A DNA stretch of 64,000 bases. It comes from Conexibacter sp. CPCC 206217 (GTDB lineage Bacteria; Actinomycetota; Thermoleophilia; Solirubrobacterales; Solirubrobacteraceae). Of the stretch, positions 18,068 to 28,017 are shown piece by piece; positions within the stretch are counted from its first letter, which is position 1, and each line of letters starts with the position of its first letter. The stretch covers positions 310,001 through 374,000 of the forward strand of contig NZ_JAUTDO010000006.1 of assembly GCF_030646165.1 (NCBI RefSeq), read 5' to 3'. Below the pieces are notes generated by a model. It ran no database searches. It worked only from the letters and a program-made list of their open reading frames with translations, and had not been told where the DNA came from. The translations under genes and the position numbers were made by a program.

Positions 18068-18570
18068 GCTACGAGATCGCACTGGAGGGCGGCTCCGCGC
18101 ACACCGTCGGGCTCGCCCGGCGCGGTGACCGCGCGACCGTCACGATCGACGGCAACGACTACCACGGCAGCCTGCGCCCGGCCGGCGACGGCTGGGAGCT
18201 GACGCTGGAGGACCGCACCGAGCCGATGTGGATCGTCGTCGAGCGCGACACGGTCCACGTACACGCGTTCGGGCGCGCCTGGCAGCTGAGCGTGATCGAC
18301 CCGGTCGAGCGCGCCCGCGGCGGCGGCCCGTCGGAGGACGTCGCGACCGCGCCGATGCCGGGCGCCGTGATCAGCGTCGCGGTCGCGGCCGGCGACGCGG
18401 TCGAGCAGGGCCAGCAGCTGCTGGTGATCGAGTCGATGAAGATGCAGAACGAGATCGTCGCCGCGCGCGACGGCGTCGTCGAGCGCGTCCACGTCGAGGT
18501 CGGCGAGACGTTCGACCGCGGCGCCGCGCTCGTCGCGCTGGTGGCCGAGGACGACGGAGACGAGGACTGA
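18064..18570 (+). CDS. Biotin carboxyl carrier (BT-BCCP) protein
   Basis: 168 residues; the ATG overlaps the biotin carboxylase stop by 4 nt. Residues 1-90 are a beta-rich part resembling the BT (subunit-contact) domain of methylcrotonyl/geranyl-CoA carboxylases, 100-165 the biotinyl domain with the attachment motif ESMKMQNEI (Lys about 128). The terminus is acidic (AEDDGDED). It carries carboxybiotin between the carboxylase and the carboxyltransferase encoded on either side. A separate BT-BCCP chain is unusual for this enzyme class. Confidence 0.92.
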   Translation: MSYEIALEGGSAHTVGLARRGDRATVTIDGNDYHGSLRPAGDGWELTLEDRTEPMWIVVERDTVHVHAFGRAWQLSVIDPVERARGGGPSEDVATAPMPGAVISVAVAAGDAVEQGQQLLVIESMKMQNEIVAARDGVVERVHVEVGETFDRGAALVALVAEDDGDED

Positions 18571-20168
18571 TGCACCGTCTGGAGACGCACGTCGACACGA
18601 CGTCGCCGACCTACCGCGCCTTTCGCGAGCACAACCTGGGGCTCGCGGCCGAGCTGCGCGAGACGCTCCACAGAGCCCGCCACGAGCGCCCGCAGCGGGC
18701 GCTGGACCGTCTCGCCGAGCAGCAGAAGCTGACCGTGCGCGAGCGGCTGGACCTGCTGCTGGATCCCGGTGCGCCGTTCCTGGAGCTGATGTCGCTCGCG
18801 GCCAACCGTCACTACGACGGCGAGGCGCCGCAGGCGCTGCTGGTGACCGGGATCGGCGTCGTCAGCGGCCGCGAGGTGATGGTCGTCGCCAACGACTCGT
18901 CGCTGAAGGGCGGCGCCTGGTACCCGATCACGACGCGCAAGATCGTGCGCGCGCTGCAGGTGGCGCTGGAGAACAAGCTGCCGGTCGTGCACATGCTGGA
19001 CAGCGGCGGCGCCAATCTGCACCTGCAGGACGAGATCTACGCGACCGCCGGCCACATCTTCAAGCAGCAGTGTCAGTTGAGCGCGGCCGGCATCCCGCAG
19101 CTGGCGGTCGTGTTCGGCTACTGCACCGCCGGCGCGGCGTACACGCCGACGCTGTGCGACCAGACGATCATGGTGCGCGAGCGCGGCGCGATCTTCCTCG
19201 CCGGGCCGCCGCTGGTGAAGGCCGCGACGGGCGAGGAGGTCAGCACCGAGGAGCTGGGCGGGGCGGACATGCACACGACCGTCTCGGGCGTGGCGGACTA
19301 CGCCGTCGACTCCGAGGCGGAGGCGCTCGCGCTGGCGCGCGACGTCGTCGGCGTGTGGGCGCGGCGCGACAAGGCCGACTCCGACCGGCGCACGCCGGAG
19401 GACCCGTTCCACGACCCCGACGAGCTGTACGGGATCATCCCCGACGACGTCAAGAAGCAGTTCGAGATGCGCGAGGTGATCGCGCGCATGGTGGACGGCA
19501 GCCTCTTCCATGAATTCAAGCCGCATTACGGTGACACGATGGTGTGCGGCTGGGCGTTCATCTGGGGCTTCAAGGTCGGGATCCTCGGCAACAACGGCGT
19601 GATCTTCAGCGAGGCCGCCAACAAGGCGACGCAGTTCATGCAGTTGTGCGACCGCGACGGGATCCCGCTGCTGTTCCTGCACAACGTGACCGGCTTCATG
19701 GTCGGGCGCGAGTACGAGCGCCGCGGGATCACGAAGGACGGCGCGAAGATGCTGATGGTGCAGGCGAACGTGACGGTGCCGAAGCTGTCGGTCCTCTGCC
19801 ACGCCTCGCAGGGCGCCGGCAACTACGCGATGGCCGGCCGCACCTGGGATCCGCGGCTGATCTACGCGTGGCCCAACTCGCGCTCCTCGATCATGGGGCC
19901 CGAGCAGGCCGCCGACGTGCTGACGCAGGTGCGCGTCGCGGGGCTGCGGCGCCGCGGGGAGGAGCCGTCGCCCGACGAGATCGGCGGGATCAGACGCGAG
20001 GTGACGGCCTACTTCGAGCAGACCTACCACTCGTACTACCTGACGTCGGACCTGCGCGACGACGGCCTGATCGATCCGACCGACACGCGCAACACGCTCG
20101 GCATGTCGCTCTCGGCGGTGCTCAACGCACCGATCGTGCGCGCGCCCGGCGGCGTGCTGCGGATCTGA
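18570..20168 (+). CDS. Acyl-CoA carboxylase carboxyltransferase subunit
   Basis: 532 residues; its ATG shares one base with the BCCP stop. It is a crotonase-fold carboxyltransferase of the methylcrotonyl/geranyl-CoA carboxylase type: LTVRERLDLLLDPGAPFLEL (about 50), the acyl-CoA site DSGGANLHLQDEIY (about 146), GYCTAGAAYTPTLCDQ (about 187) and the C-terminal carboxybiotin half beginning near residue 300, with NVTGFMVGREYE near 373. It moves CO2 from biotin to the gamma carbon of a branched unsaturated acyl-CoA. With AtuA beside it geranyl-CoA is an attractive substrate, but methylcrotonyl-CoA cannot be excluded. Confidence 0.92.
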   Translation: MHRLETHVDTTSPTYRAFREHNLGLAAELRETLHRARHERPQRALDRLAEQQKLTVRERLDLLLDPGAPFLELMSLAANRHYDGEAPQALLVTGIGVVSGREVMVVANDSSLKGGAWYPITTRKIVRALQVALENKLPVVHMLDSGGANLHLQDEIYATAGHIFKQQCQLSAAGIPQLAVVFGYCTAGAAYTPTLCDQTIMVRERGAIFLAGPPLVKAATGEEVSTEELGGADMHTTVSGVADYAVDSEAEALALARDVVGVWARRDKADSDRRTPEDPFHDPDELYGIIPDDVKKQFEMREVIARMVDGSLFHEFKPHYGDTMVCGWAFIWGFKVGILGNNGVIFSEAANKATQFMQLCDRDGIPLLFLHNVTGFMVGREYERRGITKDGAKMLMVQANVTVPKLSVLCHASQGAGNYAMAGRTWDPRLIYAWPNSRSSIMGPEQAADVLTQVRVAGLRRRGEEPSPDEIGGIRREVTAYFEQTYHSYYLTSDLRDDGLIDPTDTRNTLGMSLSAVLNAPIVRAPGGVLRI

Positions 20169-20207
20169 GTTGACACCGAGCGGCTTGAACGAGAACTGGA
20201 GAGACGG

Positions 20208-20972
20208 ATGAACGACGTCGTGAAGTACGAGGTCGCGGACAAGGTCGCGTGGCTGACGATCGACCGGCCACAGGCGCGCAACGCGCTCTCCAAGGCGGTC
20301 CGGGACGGGTTGTGGGCGGGCTTCAGACGGTTTGCCGCGGACGACGACGCGGCCGTGCTGATCCTGACGGCGGCCGGCGAGAAGGCGTTCTGCGCCGGCG
20401 GCGACCTGAAGGAGATGTCCGACAACGCGATGCAGGTGCCGCCGCCGGACTTCCTGCCGTACCTGCAGCGCAGCGTCAGAACCGACAAGCCGATCGTCGC
20501 CGCCGTCAACGGCGTCGCGTTCGCCGGCGGCTTCCTGCTCGCGCAGATGTGCGATCTGGTGATCGCCGCCGACCACGCGAAGTTCGCGATCACCGAGGCG
20601 AGAGTCGGCCGCGGCTCGCCGTGGGCGGCGCCGCTGCCGTGGCTGATCGGCCCGCGCGCGGCGATGGAGATCATGGTCACCGCCGCGCCGATCACGGCGC
20701 AGCGCGCGTACGAGCTGGGCCTCGTCAACAAGGTCGTGCCGGCCGCGGAGCTGCGCGCCGCGGCGCTGGAGATGGCGAGCGGCATCGCCGCCAACGCCCC
20801 GCTGTCGGTGCGCGCCGCGAAGGCGCTCGTGTACCTCTCCGCCGAGCATGGCTGGAGCGCCGCGCTGGAAGCCGCCGACGCGCTCTACGAGCCCGTCTAC
20901 ATGAGCGACGACGCCCAGGAGGGCCCGCGCTCGTTCAAGGAGAAGCGACCGCCGGTGTGGCAGGGCAAGTAG
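20208..20972 (+). CDS. Enoyl-CoA hydratase/isomerase
   Basis: 254 residues; GGAGAGACGG lies before the ATG, 39 bp after the carboxyltransferase. Crotonase motifs are IDRPQARNALSKAV (about 16), the oxyanion-hole segment FCAGGDLKEM (about 63) and GVAFAGGFLLAQMCDLVIAA (about 104). The position of one acidic catalytic residue reads EARVGRGSP, so hydratase versus isomerase activity is open. In this operon it most likely hydrates the carboxylated enoyl-CoA, as 3-methylglutaconyl- or isohexenylglutaconyl-CoA hydratases do. Confidence 0.88.
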   Translation: MNDVVKYEVADKVAWLTIDRPQARNALSKAVRDGLWAGFRRFAADDDAAVLILTAAGEKAFCAGGDLKEMSDNAMQVPPPDFLPYLQRSVRTDKPIVAAVNGVAFAGGFLLAQMCDLVIAADHAKFAITEARVGRGSPWAAPLPWLIGPRAAMEIMVTAAPITAQRAYELGLVNKVVPAAELRAAALEMASGIAANAPLSVRAAKALVYLSAEHGWSAALEAADALYEPVYMSDDAQEGPRSFKEKRPPVWQGK

Positions 20973-20978
20973 CGCCGC

Positions 20979-21008
20979 TTGACATGTGACCAAAAGGTCA
21001 CCTATTCT
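20979..21008 (+). promoter_or_regulatory. Promoter with palindromic operator filling the -35/-10 spacer
   Basis: TTGACA (20979-20984) and TATTCT (21003-21008) are 18 nt apart. Between them sits the perfect palindrome GTGACC-AAAA-GGTCAC (20986-21001). The predicted start is at about 21015, one base before the ATG at 21016, so the mRNA should be leaderless. An ArsR-type protein bound here would occlude the promoter; the adjacent gene encodes such a protein, hence autorepression. Confidence 0.8.
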
Positions 21009-21015
21009 CCTCGCC

Positions 21016-21789
21016 ATGGACGAGGTCTTCAGAGCGCTGGCCGATCCGACCCGCCGCAGCCTGCTCGACGAGCTGCAGCGTGAGGACGGCCAGACGCTCG
21101 GCGCGCTGGAGCAGCATGCGTCGATGACGCGCTTCGGCGTGATGAAGCACCTGAGAGTGCTGGAGCAGGCGGGGCTGATCACGACCAGGCGGCGCGGTCG
21201 CGAGAAGCTCCACTTCCTCAACCCCGTCCCGATTCGGCTCGTCCACGACCGCTGGGTGAGCAAATACGCCGAGCCGTGGGCGGCGACGCTCACCGGTCTC
21301 AAGCGCGACCTCGAAACGGAGGGCCTGATGGAGAAGGTGTTCGAGATCTACATCAAGACGACGCCGGAGCGGCTGTGGGAGGCGATCACCGATCCGGCGC
21401 TGCGGGCGCGCTACACGTTCGGCGCCGGCGTCGAGTCGGACTGGACGACCGGGTCGACCTACCGCGCCTCCGCGCAGGACGGCGCCAACGGCGAGGTGCC
21501 GATCAGCGCGGGGGAGAACCTCGAGGTCGACGCGCCGCGCCGGCTGGTGCAGAGCTTCAACGCGCTGTGGGGCGAGGACGTCAAGGCCGAGGGGACGTCA
21601 CGCGTGACGTGGGAGATCGAGCCCGTCGGCGACTCGTGCCGCCTCACGGTGACGCACGACCAGTTGCGCGAGGGGGCCAACGACCAGCTCTACGGCGGCT
21701 GGCCGATGATCCTCTCCGGCCTCAAGACGCTGCTCGAGACCGGCGAGGACCTGACGACGCCCGGGTCGCTGATGTACCAGGATCGGTAG
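21016..21789 (+). CDS. ArsR-family regulator fused to an SRPBCC/AHSA1 domain
   Basis: 257 residues from ATG 21016 (an upstream in-frame ATG at 20986 lies inside the operator). Residues 1-85 are a winged helix of ArsR type (VFRALADPTRRSLLDEL, then MTRFGVMKHLRVLEQAGLI); no metal-binding CxC is present. Residues 108-250 are an AHSA1/START-like SRPBCC domain (KVFEIYIKTTPERLWEAITDP), a hydrophobic ligand-binding fold. The product is probably a one-component sensor that releases its own operator when a small lipophilic molecule occupies the SRPBCC pocket. Confidence 0.88.
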   Translation: MDEVFRALADPTRRSLLDELQREDGQTLGALEQHASMTRFGVMKHLRVLEQAGLITTRRRGREKLHFLNPVPIRLVHDRWVSKYAEPWAATLTGLKRDLETEGLMEKVFEIYIKTTPERLWEAITDPALRARYTFGAGVESDWTTGSTYRASAQDGANGEVPISAGENLEVDAPRRLVQSFNALWGEDVKAEGTSRVTWEIEPVGDSCRLTVTHDQLREGANDQLYGGWPMILSGLKTLLETGEDLTTPGSLMYQDR

Positions 21790-21855
21790 CGAACCGGACA
21801 GCGCCGCGGCGGCTGGCCGACCGTCCGGTCGCCCGCCGGGCGCGCGCCGCTCGGC

Positions 21856-22647
21856 TCAGCCGGTCGCCTGCATGCCGCCGTCGGCGAGCCAGTTGGCGCC
21901 GAGCACGTAGCTGGCGTCGTCGGACAGCAGGAAGCGCACGACCTTCGCGATCTCCTCCGGCTGGCCGTAGCGCTGCTTGGGCACCGACGGCATGAACAGC
22001 CCGTGGCCCTCGGTCGGGTCACCCGGCGCGGCGACGACGCGCTCGATCCGCTTGACGAACTCCGTCTCGATCACGCCGGGGGAGACGGCGTTGACGCGCA
22101 CGTTCGTGGTCGCGATCTCGGCCGCGACCGCGCGCGTGAAGCCGGCGACGGCGTGCTTGGTCGCGGTGTACGCGGCGAGGTTGCCGAAGCCGACCCAGGC
22201 GGCGATCGAGGAGGTGTTGACGATCGCGCCGGAATCCTGAGCGAGCAGCTTCGGCAGGACCGCGCGCAGGCCGAGGAAGACGCCGCGCACGTTGACCGCG
22301 ACGAGCCGGTCGAAGACGTCGACGTCGTAGTCCTGGATCGGCAGGAAGGGACCCTCCATCGCCGCGTTGTTGTGGAACAGGTCGATTCTGCCCCAGCGCG
22401 CGATCGCGTCCGCGACGTAGGCGTCGACCTGCGCGACGTCGCTGACGTCGGCCGTGAAGGCGGCGACGTCGAGACCCTCGGCGGCGAGCTCGTCGGCCTT
22501 CTGCCGCACCGCGTCGTCGCGGTTGTCGACCAGCAGCACCTTCGCGCCGTGGCGACCGATCTCGGCCGCGCTGGCGCCGCCGATGCCACCGGCCGCGCCG
22601 GTGACGATCGCGACCTTGCCCGCAAGGCTCGATGACTGCGTTGACAT
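21856..22647 (-). CDS. SDR family oxidoreductase
   Basis: 263 residues. Motifs are VTGAAGGIGG (about residue 15), HNNAAM (about 92), the catalytic YTATK (about 163) and the terminal LADGGMQATG. It is convergent with the ArsR-SRPBCC gene and stands alone, with a 343-bp gap upstream. The EFVKRIERVV segment in the substrate loop is long, as in cyclohexanol/secondary-alcohol dehydrogenases, but the substrate is unknown. Confidence 0.88.
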   Translation of the reverse strand: MSTQSSSLAGKVAIVTGAAGGIGGASAAEIGRHGAKVLLVDNRDDAVRQKADELAAEGLDVAAFTADVSDVAQVDAYVADAIARWGRIDLFHNNAAMEGPFLPIQDYDVDVFDRLVAVNVRGVFLGLRAVLPKLLAQDSGAIVNTSSIAAWVGFGNLAAYTATKHAVAGFTRAVAAEIATTNVRVNAVSPGVIETEFVKRIERVVAAPGDPTEGHGLFMPSVPKQRYGQPEEIAKVVRFLLSDDASYVLGANWLADGGMQATG

Positions 22648-22990
22648 CGTGCTCCCGTTCCTCGATTGATCGATTCAAGTCCGTCGTGGCTCGGCGCGAG
22701 CCTACCCCTCAGTCGCCTATCGCTAGTGATAGTCCTCGGTTCCAGCTCTCGCCCTTCCGAGACACGCTCGGCGAGCTTCTCCGAGGGTCGGTCCAGAATC
22801 CCGGAACTCCAGATTTCGCCGTAGATCGGGCATTTACGGCACTTGGTGCCAGAGATCCCCGTCCGCGATCGGCTCCAGAACGCTCCCCGGGACCGATCCG
22901 TTCACTTCACGCCTACCGCTCGGAAGGCTTGACCATCACTTTTCACTCCCTGTACGGTGCCGCCCGGTCGACGACTCCAGAGGAGAGTTC
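22648..22990. other. Intergenic region, divergent promoters
   Basis: This 343-bp stretch has no convincing gene and a lower GC content than its surroundings. It holds an inverted repeat CTATCGCTAGTGATAG (22717-22732) and, near its right end, a promoter for the alcohol dehydrogenase at 22991. Nothing else was recognised. Confidence 0.6.
22929..22958 (+). promoter_or_regulatory. Putative promoter of the NDMA-type dehydrogenase/ABC operon
   Basis: TTGACC (22929-22934) and TACGGT (22953-22958) are separated by 18 nt; the start would fall near 22965, leaving a short leader with the GGAGAG site just before the ATG at 22991. Confidence 0.5.
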
Positions 22991-24103
22991 ATGAAGACGA
23001 AGGCAGCGGTCATCCGCGGCGTCGGACAGGACTGGGAGGTGATCGAAGCGGACCTCGACGCGCCCAAGGCGAACGAGGTGCTGATCCGCTTCGTCGCCGC
23101 AGGACTGTGCCATTCCGACGAGCACATCCGTCACGGCGATCTCGACGTGCGCTTCCCGATCGTGGGCGGCCACGAGGGCGCGGGCGTGATCGAGCAGGTC
23201 GGTGAGGGCGTCTCACGCGTAAGAGTCGGCGATCATGTGATCTGCTCGTTCCTGCCGGTCTGCGGCCACTGCCGCTTCTGCGCTCGCGGCAAGAGCTACC
23301 TGTGCGACCTCGGCGCGACGATCCTCGAGGGCAGCATGCCCGACGGGACGTTCCGCTTCCACGCCGACGGCGAGGACTTCGGCGCGCTGGACCTGCTCGG
23401 CACGTTCTCGCAGTACGCCGTGATCCGCGAGGACTCGTGCATCGTGATCGACAAGGACCTGCCGCTCGACGTCGTCGTGCTGCTGGGCTGCGGCGTGCCG
23501 ACCGGTTGGGGCAGCGCGGTCAAGGCGGGCGAGGTGCAGCCGGGCGACACGACGGTCATCTACGGCACCGGCGGCATCGGCAACTACGCCGTGCAGGGCG
23601 CGGCCTACGCCGGCGCGCAGAACATCGTCGCGGTCGACCCGATTCCGTTCAAGCGCGAGGCTGCGGGCCGCTTCGGCGCCACGCACGTCGCCGCGACGGC
23701 GGAGGAGGCGCAGCAGATCGTCCACGAGATCACCCACGGCGTCGGCGCCGACCAGTCGATCATCACGATGGACGTGCTGAGAGAGGAGGTCGTCAGCTCC
23801 GCCTTCAGCGTGCTCGCGAAGGGCGGCACGGCGGTCGTCACCTCCGTCGCCGACGCGGAGCTGCGCAACATCCACGTGCACGGCTTCGAGTTGACGCTCT
23901 TCAACAAGCGCATCCAGGGCTCGCTGTACGGCAGCGGCAACCCGTTCGAGGAGATCCCGCGCCTGGTCGGTCTCTACCGCGCCGGAAAGCTGCAACTCGA
24001 CGAGACGATCACGCGCCGCTACAGACTCGACGAGGTCAACCAGGGCTACCAGGACCTGCTCGACGGCAAGAACGTCCGCGGCGTGATCATCCATGAGCAC
24101 TGA
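22991..24103 (+). CDS. NDMA-dependent (mycofactocin-type) zinc alcohol dehydrogenase
   Basis: 370 residues; AGAGGAGAG precedes the ATG. It is a zinc MDR enzyme with GLCHSDEHIRHGD (about 37), GGHEGAGVIE (about 60), the structural-zinc loop VCGHCRFCARGKSYLC (about 90) and a nucleotide loop YGTGGIGNYAVQGA (about 195). Length, LLGCGVPTGWGSAVKAGE and the C-terminal pattern fit the NDMA-dependent methanol/alcohol dehydrogenase group described from Rubrobacter and mycobacteria, whose bound NADH is reoxidised by mycofactocin. An ABC importer follows 13 bp downstream, so the imported compound may be its substrate. Confidence 0.85.
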   Translation: MKTKAAVIRGVGQDWEVIEADLDAPKANEVLIRFVAAGLCHSDEHIRHGDLDVRFPIVGGHEGAGVIEQVGEGVSRVRVGDHVICSFLPVCGHCRFCARGKSYLCDLGATILEGSMPDGTFRFHADGEDFGALDLLGTFSQYAVIREDSCIVIDKDLPLDVVVLLGCGVPTGWGSAVKAGEVQPGDTTVIYGTGGIGNYAVQGAAYAGAQNIVAVDPIPFKREAAGRFGATHVAATAEEAQQIVHEITHGVGADQSIITMDVLREEVVSSAFSVLAKGGTAVVTSVADAELRNIHVHGFELTLFNKRIQGSLYGSGNPFEEIPRLVGLYRAGKLQLDETITRRYRLDEVNQGYQDLLDGKNVRGVIIHEH

Positions 24104-24116
24104 CGAGAGGCGTCCG

Positions 24117-25313
24117 ATGAATTCAGATGACGACAACGCGGCGGGCGTCGATCGCCGCCGTTTCCTCAGGGCCGCCGGCCTGCTCGGCGCCGGCATCGGC
24201 TCCGCGGGCCTGCTGGCCGCCTGCGGCGGCGACAGCGACGCCTCCGTCGACTCGCAGATCGGCGGCGACGCGGGCGGTTCGACGACGGCGGGCGCCGGTG
24301 CCGGCGCCGCCGCGGCGAGACCGGTCGGCGACAGATACAGAGGCCTCTCGATCGGCTGCGCGTACCTGACGCTCGCCGACCCGAACGCCTCGCTGATACA
24401 GCAGACGTTCGAGGAGGCCGACAGACGCGCCGGCCTCGGCTGGAGATTCAACGTCGTCGACGGCCAGGGCAAGCCCAACCAGGCGCAGGTCGGCCTGGCG
24501 TCGCTGATCTCCAAGAGAGTCGACCTGATCTACCTCGAGGGGATCCCGCCGCGGCTCGTGCAGTCGGAGCTGCAGCGTGCGAAGGACGCCGGCATCCCCG
24601 TGATCGGCGGCTTCACCGCCGCGCCGCTGGATCCGCTGATCCAGTTCGACTACGCGGCCGTGCTGGAGAGCGACTCGGTCCCGCTCGACTTCTACATGCT
24701 CACGGAGCTGAGCACCCTTCACGCGGACAAGGACGAGATCCAGGTCGCGCTCGTCGACTCCGACCTCGACGTCGTCGTCGGCCGCACGAAGCTGCTGGAG
24801 GCGCTGGTCAGACTTCCGGCGTACAGAAAGGTCAAGATCGTCGGGGCGCAGAACATCGACCTCGCCGACCCGGACGGCAGCTCGTCCAGAATCGCGTCGT
24901 CGTTCCTGACGCAGTTCCCCGACCTCGACGCGATCTGGGCCAACTACCCCAACTCCGCGGTCGCCGCGGCGAACGCGATCGCGCAGAAGAACAAGGTCAG
25001 ACAGGTCGGCGTCTACGGCCACATCGCCAACGCCGCCGGCATCGAGGCGCTGCGCGACCCCAACAGCCCGATGAGCGCGACCTCGTGGATCGACCTGATC
25101 TACACCGCCTACGCGACGATCGGCTACATGCTCGACGTCGTCGCCGGCAACGAGGTCCAGCGCACGGCGTCCTACACCAACATGGTGCCGGTCACGGTCC
25201 TCGCGCGTCCGACGATCAGAGAGCAGATCCCCGGCGACGGCACGACGTGGGTCTTCGGCGGCGCCACCTACCGCGAGGGCTTCATCGCGGAATGGGGCGA
25301 GAAGTTCGCCTGA
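24117..25313 (+). CDS. Sugar-type ABC transporter substrate-binding protein
   Basis: 398 residues from ATG 24117, behind GAGAGGCG; an ATG at 24093 would overlap the previous gene. The N-terminus DRRRFLRAAGLLGAG followed by GLLAACGG combines a twin-arginine motif and a lipobox (Cys about residue 37). A Gly/Ala/Thr linker leads to a type-1 periplasmic binding fold (about 75-398). It is the receptor for the permease and ATPase encoded next. About 11 of 23 arginines use AGA, a bias shared with the receptor at 760. Confidence 0.88.
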   Translation: MNSDDDNAAGVDRRRFLRAAGLLGAGIGSAGLLAACGGDSDASVDSQIGGDAGGSTTAGAGAGAAAARPVGDRYRGLSIGCAYLTLADPNASLIQQTFEEADRRAGLGWRFNVVDGQGKPNQAQVGLASLISKRVDLIYLEGIPPRLVQSELQRAKDAGIPVIGGFTAAPLDPLIQFDYAAVLESDSVPLDFYMLTELSTLHADKDEIQVALVDSDLDVVVGRTKLLEALVRLPAYRKVKIVGAQNIDLADPDGSSSRIASSFLTQFPDLDAIWANYPNSAVAAANAIAQKNKVRQVGVYGHIANAAGIEALRDPNSPMSATSWIDLIYTAYATIGYMLDVVAGNEVQRTASYTNMVPVTVLARPTIREQIPGDGTTWVFGGATYREGFIAEWGEKFA

Positions 25314-25327
25314 GCGAGGAGAGACCA

Positions 25328-26407
25328 GTGTCCGACATTCCATCCACCCAAGCGGTCTCGCCGGGTCCTTCGGGACCCGGCGAGGACCGGGCGCGCGCGA
25401 CCACCGAGGCCGTGCGCGCCGAGCCGCGCGACGCCGCCGCCGCCGACCGCGGCGCGGCGCTGCGTCAGAAGCTCGGGCCGTTCGGGGTCCCGGCGATCAC
25501 GCTCGTGATCATCGCGGTCTTCTCGCTGCTGTCCGACGACTTCCTCCAGAGCGCCAACCTGCAGGACATCCTGCGCCAGTCGGCGCTGTCGCTGATCGTC
25601 GCGGTCGGCCTGACCGTCCCGTTGATCATGGGCGACTTCGACCTCTCGATCGCGGCCGTCGCAGGCTTTGCGACGACGGTCGTCTCCGTCCTGATCGCAC
25701 GCGAGGGCATGCCGCTGATCGTCGGCATCGCGCTGCTGCTGCTGATCGGGCTCGGGATCGGCTTCTTCAACGGGATCCTCGTCGCGTGGATCGGGATGTC
25801 GGCGCTCGTCGTCACGATCGCGGTCGGCTCGGTCCTCAACGGGCTCGAGTTCGCGTTCGCGGGCAGCCAGCAGATCAGCAGCGGCTTCCCGCCCGGCTTC
25901 GTCAGCTTCGCCCGCAGCATGATCGGCCCGATACCGACGCTGTTCGTGATCGCGATCGCGATCGCCGTCGTGATCTGGGTGATGCTGGAGCGCACCGCGC
26001 TGGGGCGCAACATGCGCGCGATCGGCGGCAACGCCGAGGCGACGCGGATCGCCGGCATCGACGTGCGCAAGGTGCGGCTGCTGGGCTTCATGCTCTGCTC
26101 CGGCCTGGCGGCGGCGGCCGGCATCCTCTACGCCGGCCAGCAGGCGGTCGCCTATCCGCTGACCGGCCTCAACGTGCTGCTGCCGTCGTTCGCGGCGGTC
26201 TTCATCGGCGCGGCCGCGTTCAAGATCGGCGAGTTCAACATCCCCGGCACGGTCGTCGGGATCCTGATCGCGTCGATCATCAACAACGGCCTGCTGCTGA
26301 TCAACGTCGCCTCGTGGGCGGTCTACATCTTCCAGGGAGCGATCCTGCTCGTCGCGCTGCTGTTCGCGCGGATCGTCGCGCGGACCGGATCGCCGCAGGG
26401 GATGTGA
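25328..26407 (+). CDS. Sugar-type ABC transporter permease (RbsC-like)
   Basis: 359 residues from GTG 25328, behind GAGGAGAG. The first about 50 residues are a charged Ala/Arg/Glu-rich cytoplasmic extension; then come about nine to ten membrane segments (for example FGVPAITLVIIAVFSLL, IAVAIAVVIWVML) and the conserved loop IGGNAEATRIAGIDVRKV (about 233). It forms the channel of the importer. It is spaced 14 bp after the receptor and 4 bp before the ATPase gene. Confidence 0.9.
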   Translation: MSDIPSTQAVSPGPSGPGEDRARATTEAVRAEPRDAAAADRGAALRQKLGPFGVPAITLVIIAVFSLLSDDFLQSANLQDILRQSALSLIVAVGLTVPLIMGDFDLSIAAVAGFATTVVSVLIAREGMPLIVGIALLLLIGLGIGFFNGILVAWIGMSALVVTIAVGSVLNGLEFAFAGSQQISSGFPPGFVSFARSMIGPIPTLFVIAIAIAVVIWVMLERTALGRNMRAIGGNAEATRIAGIDVRKVRLLGFMLCSGLAAAAGILYAGQQAVAYPLTGLNVLLPSFAAVFIGAAAFKIGEFNIPGTVVGILIASIINNGLLLINVASWAVYIFQGAILLVALLFARIVARTGSPQGM

Positions 26408-26411
26408 TCGC

Positions 26412-27980
<1,569 letters not shown>

Positions 27981-27988
27981 CGTTCGGC

Positions 27989-28017
27989 GCTGAGCGGCGC
28001 GCGCGGCGCCGCTCAGC
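27989..28017. terminator. Bidirectional hairpin between convergent genes
   Basis: Perfect 12-bp arms GCTGAGCGGCGC (27989-28000) and GCGCCGCTCAGC (28006-28017) with a 5-nt loop lie 8 bp after the ATPase stop and include the last codons of the convergent MftR-like gene. There is no U-tract, as is usual for terminators in very GC-rich actinobacteria. Confidence 0.65.

Noticed and set aside
18159..21302. Long minus-strand open frame (over 1000 codons) across the carboxylase genes
   Set aside because: It is a shadow of GC-rich codons on the opposite strand; it is Arg/Ala/Gly-rich, matches no family, and the plus-strand genes are clear.
21800..21845. Terminator between the ArsR-SRPBCC gene and the convergent SDR
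   Set aside because: CGACCG/CGGTCG arms exist, but the loop would be 2 nt and the outer pairing is broken; too weak to call.
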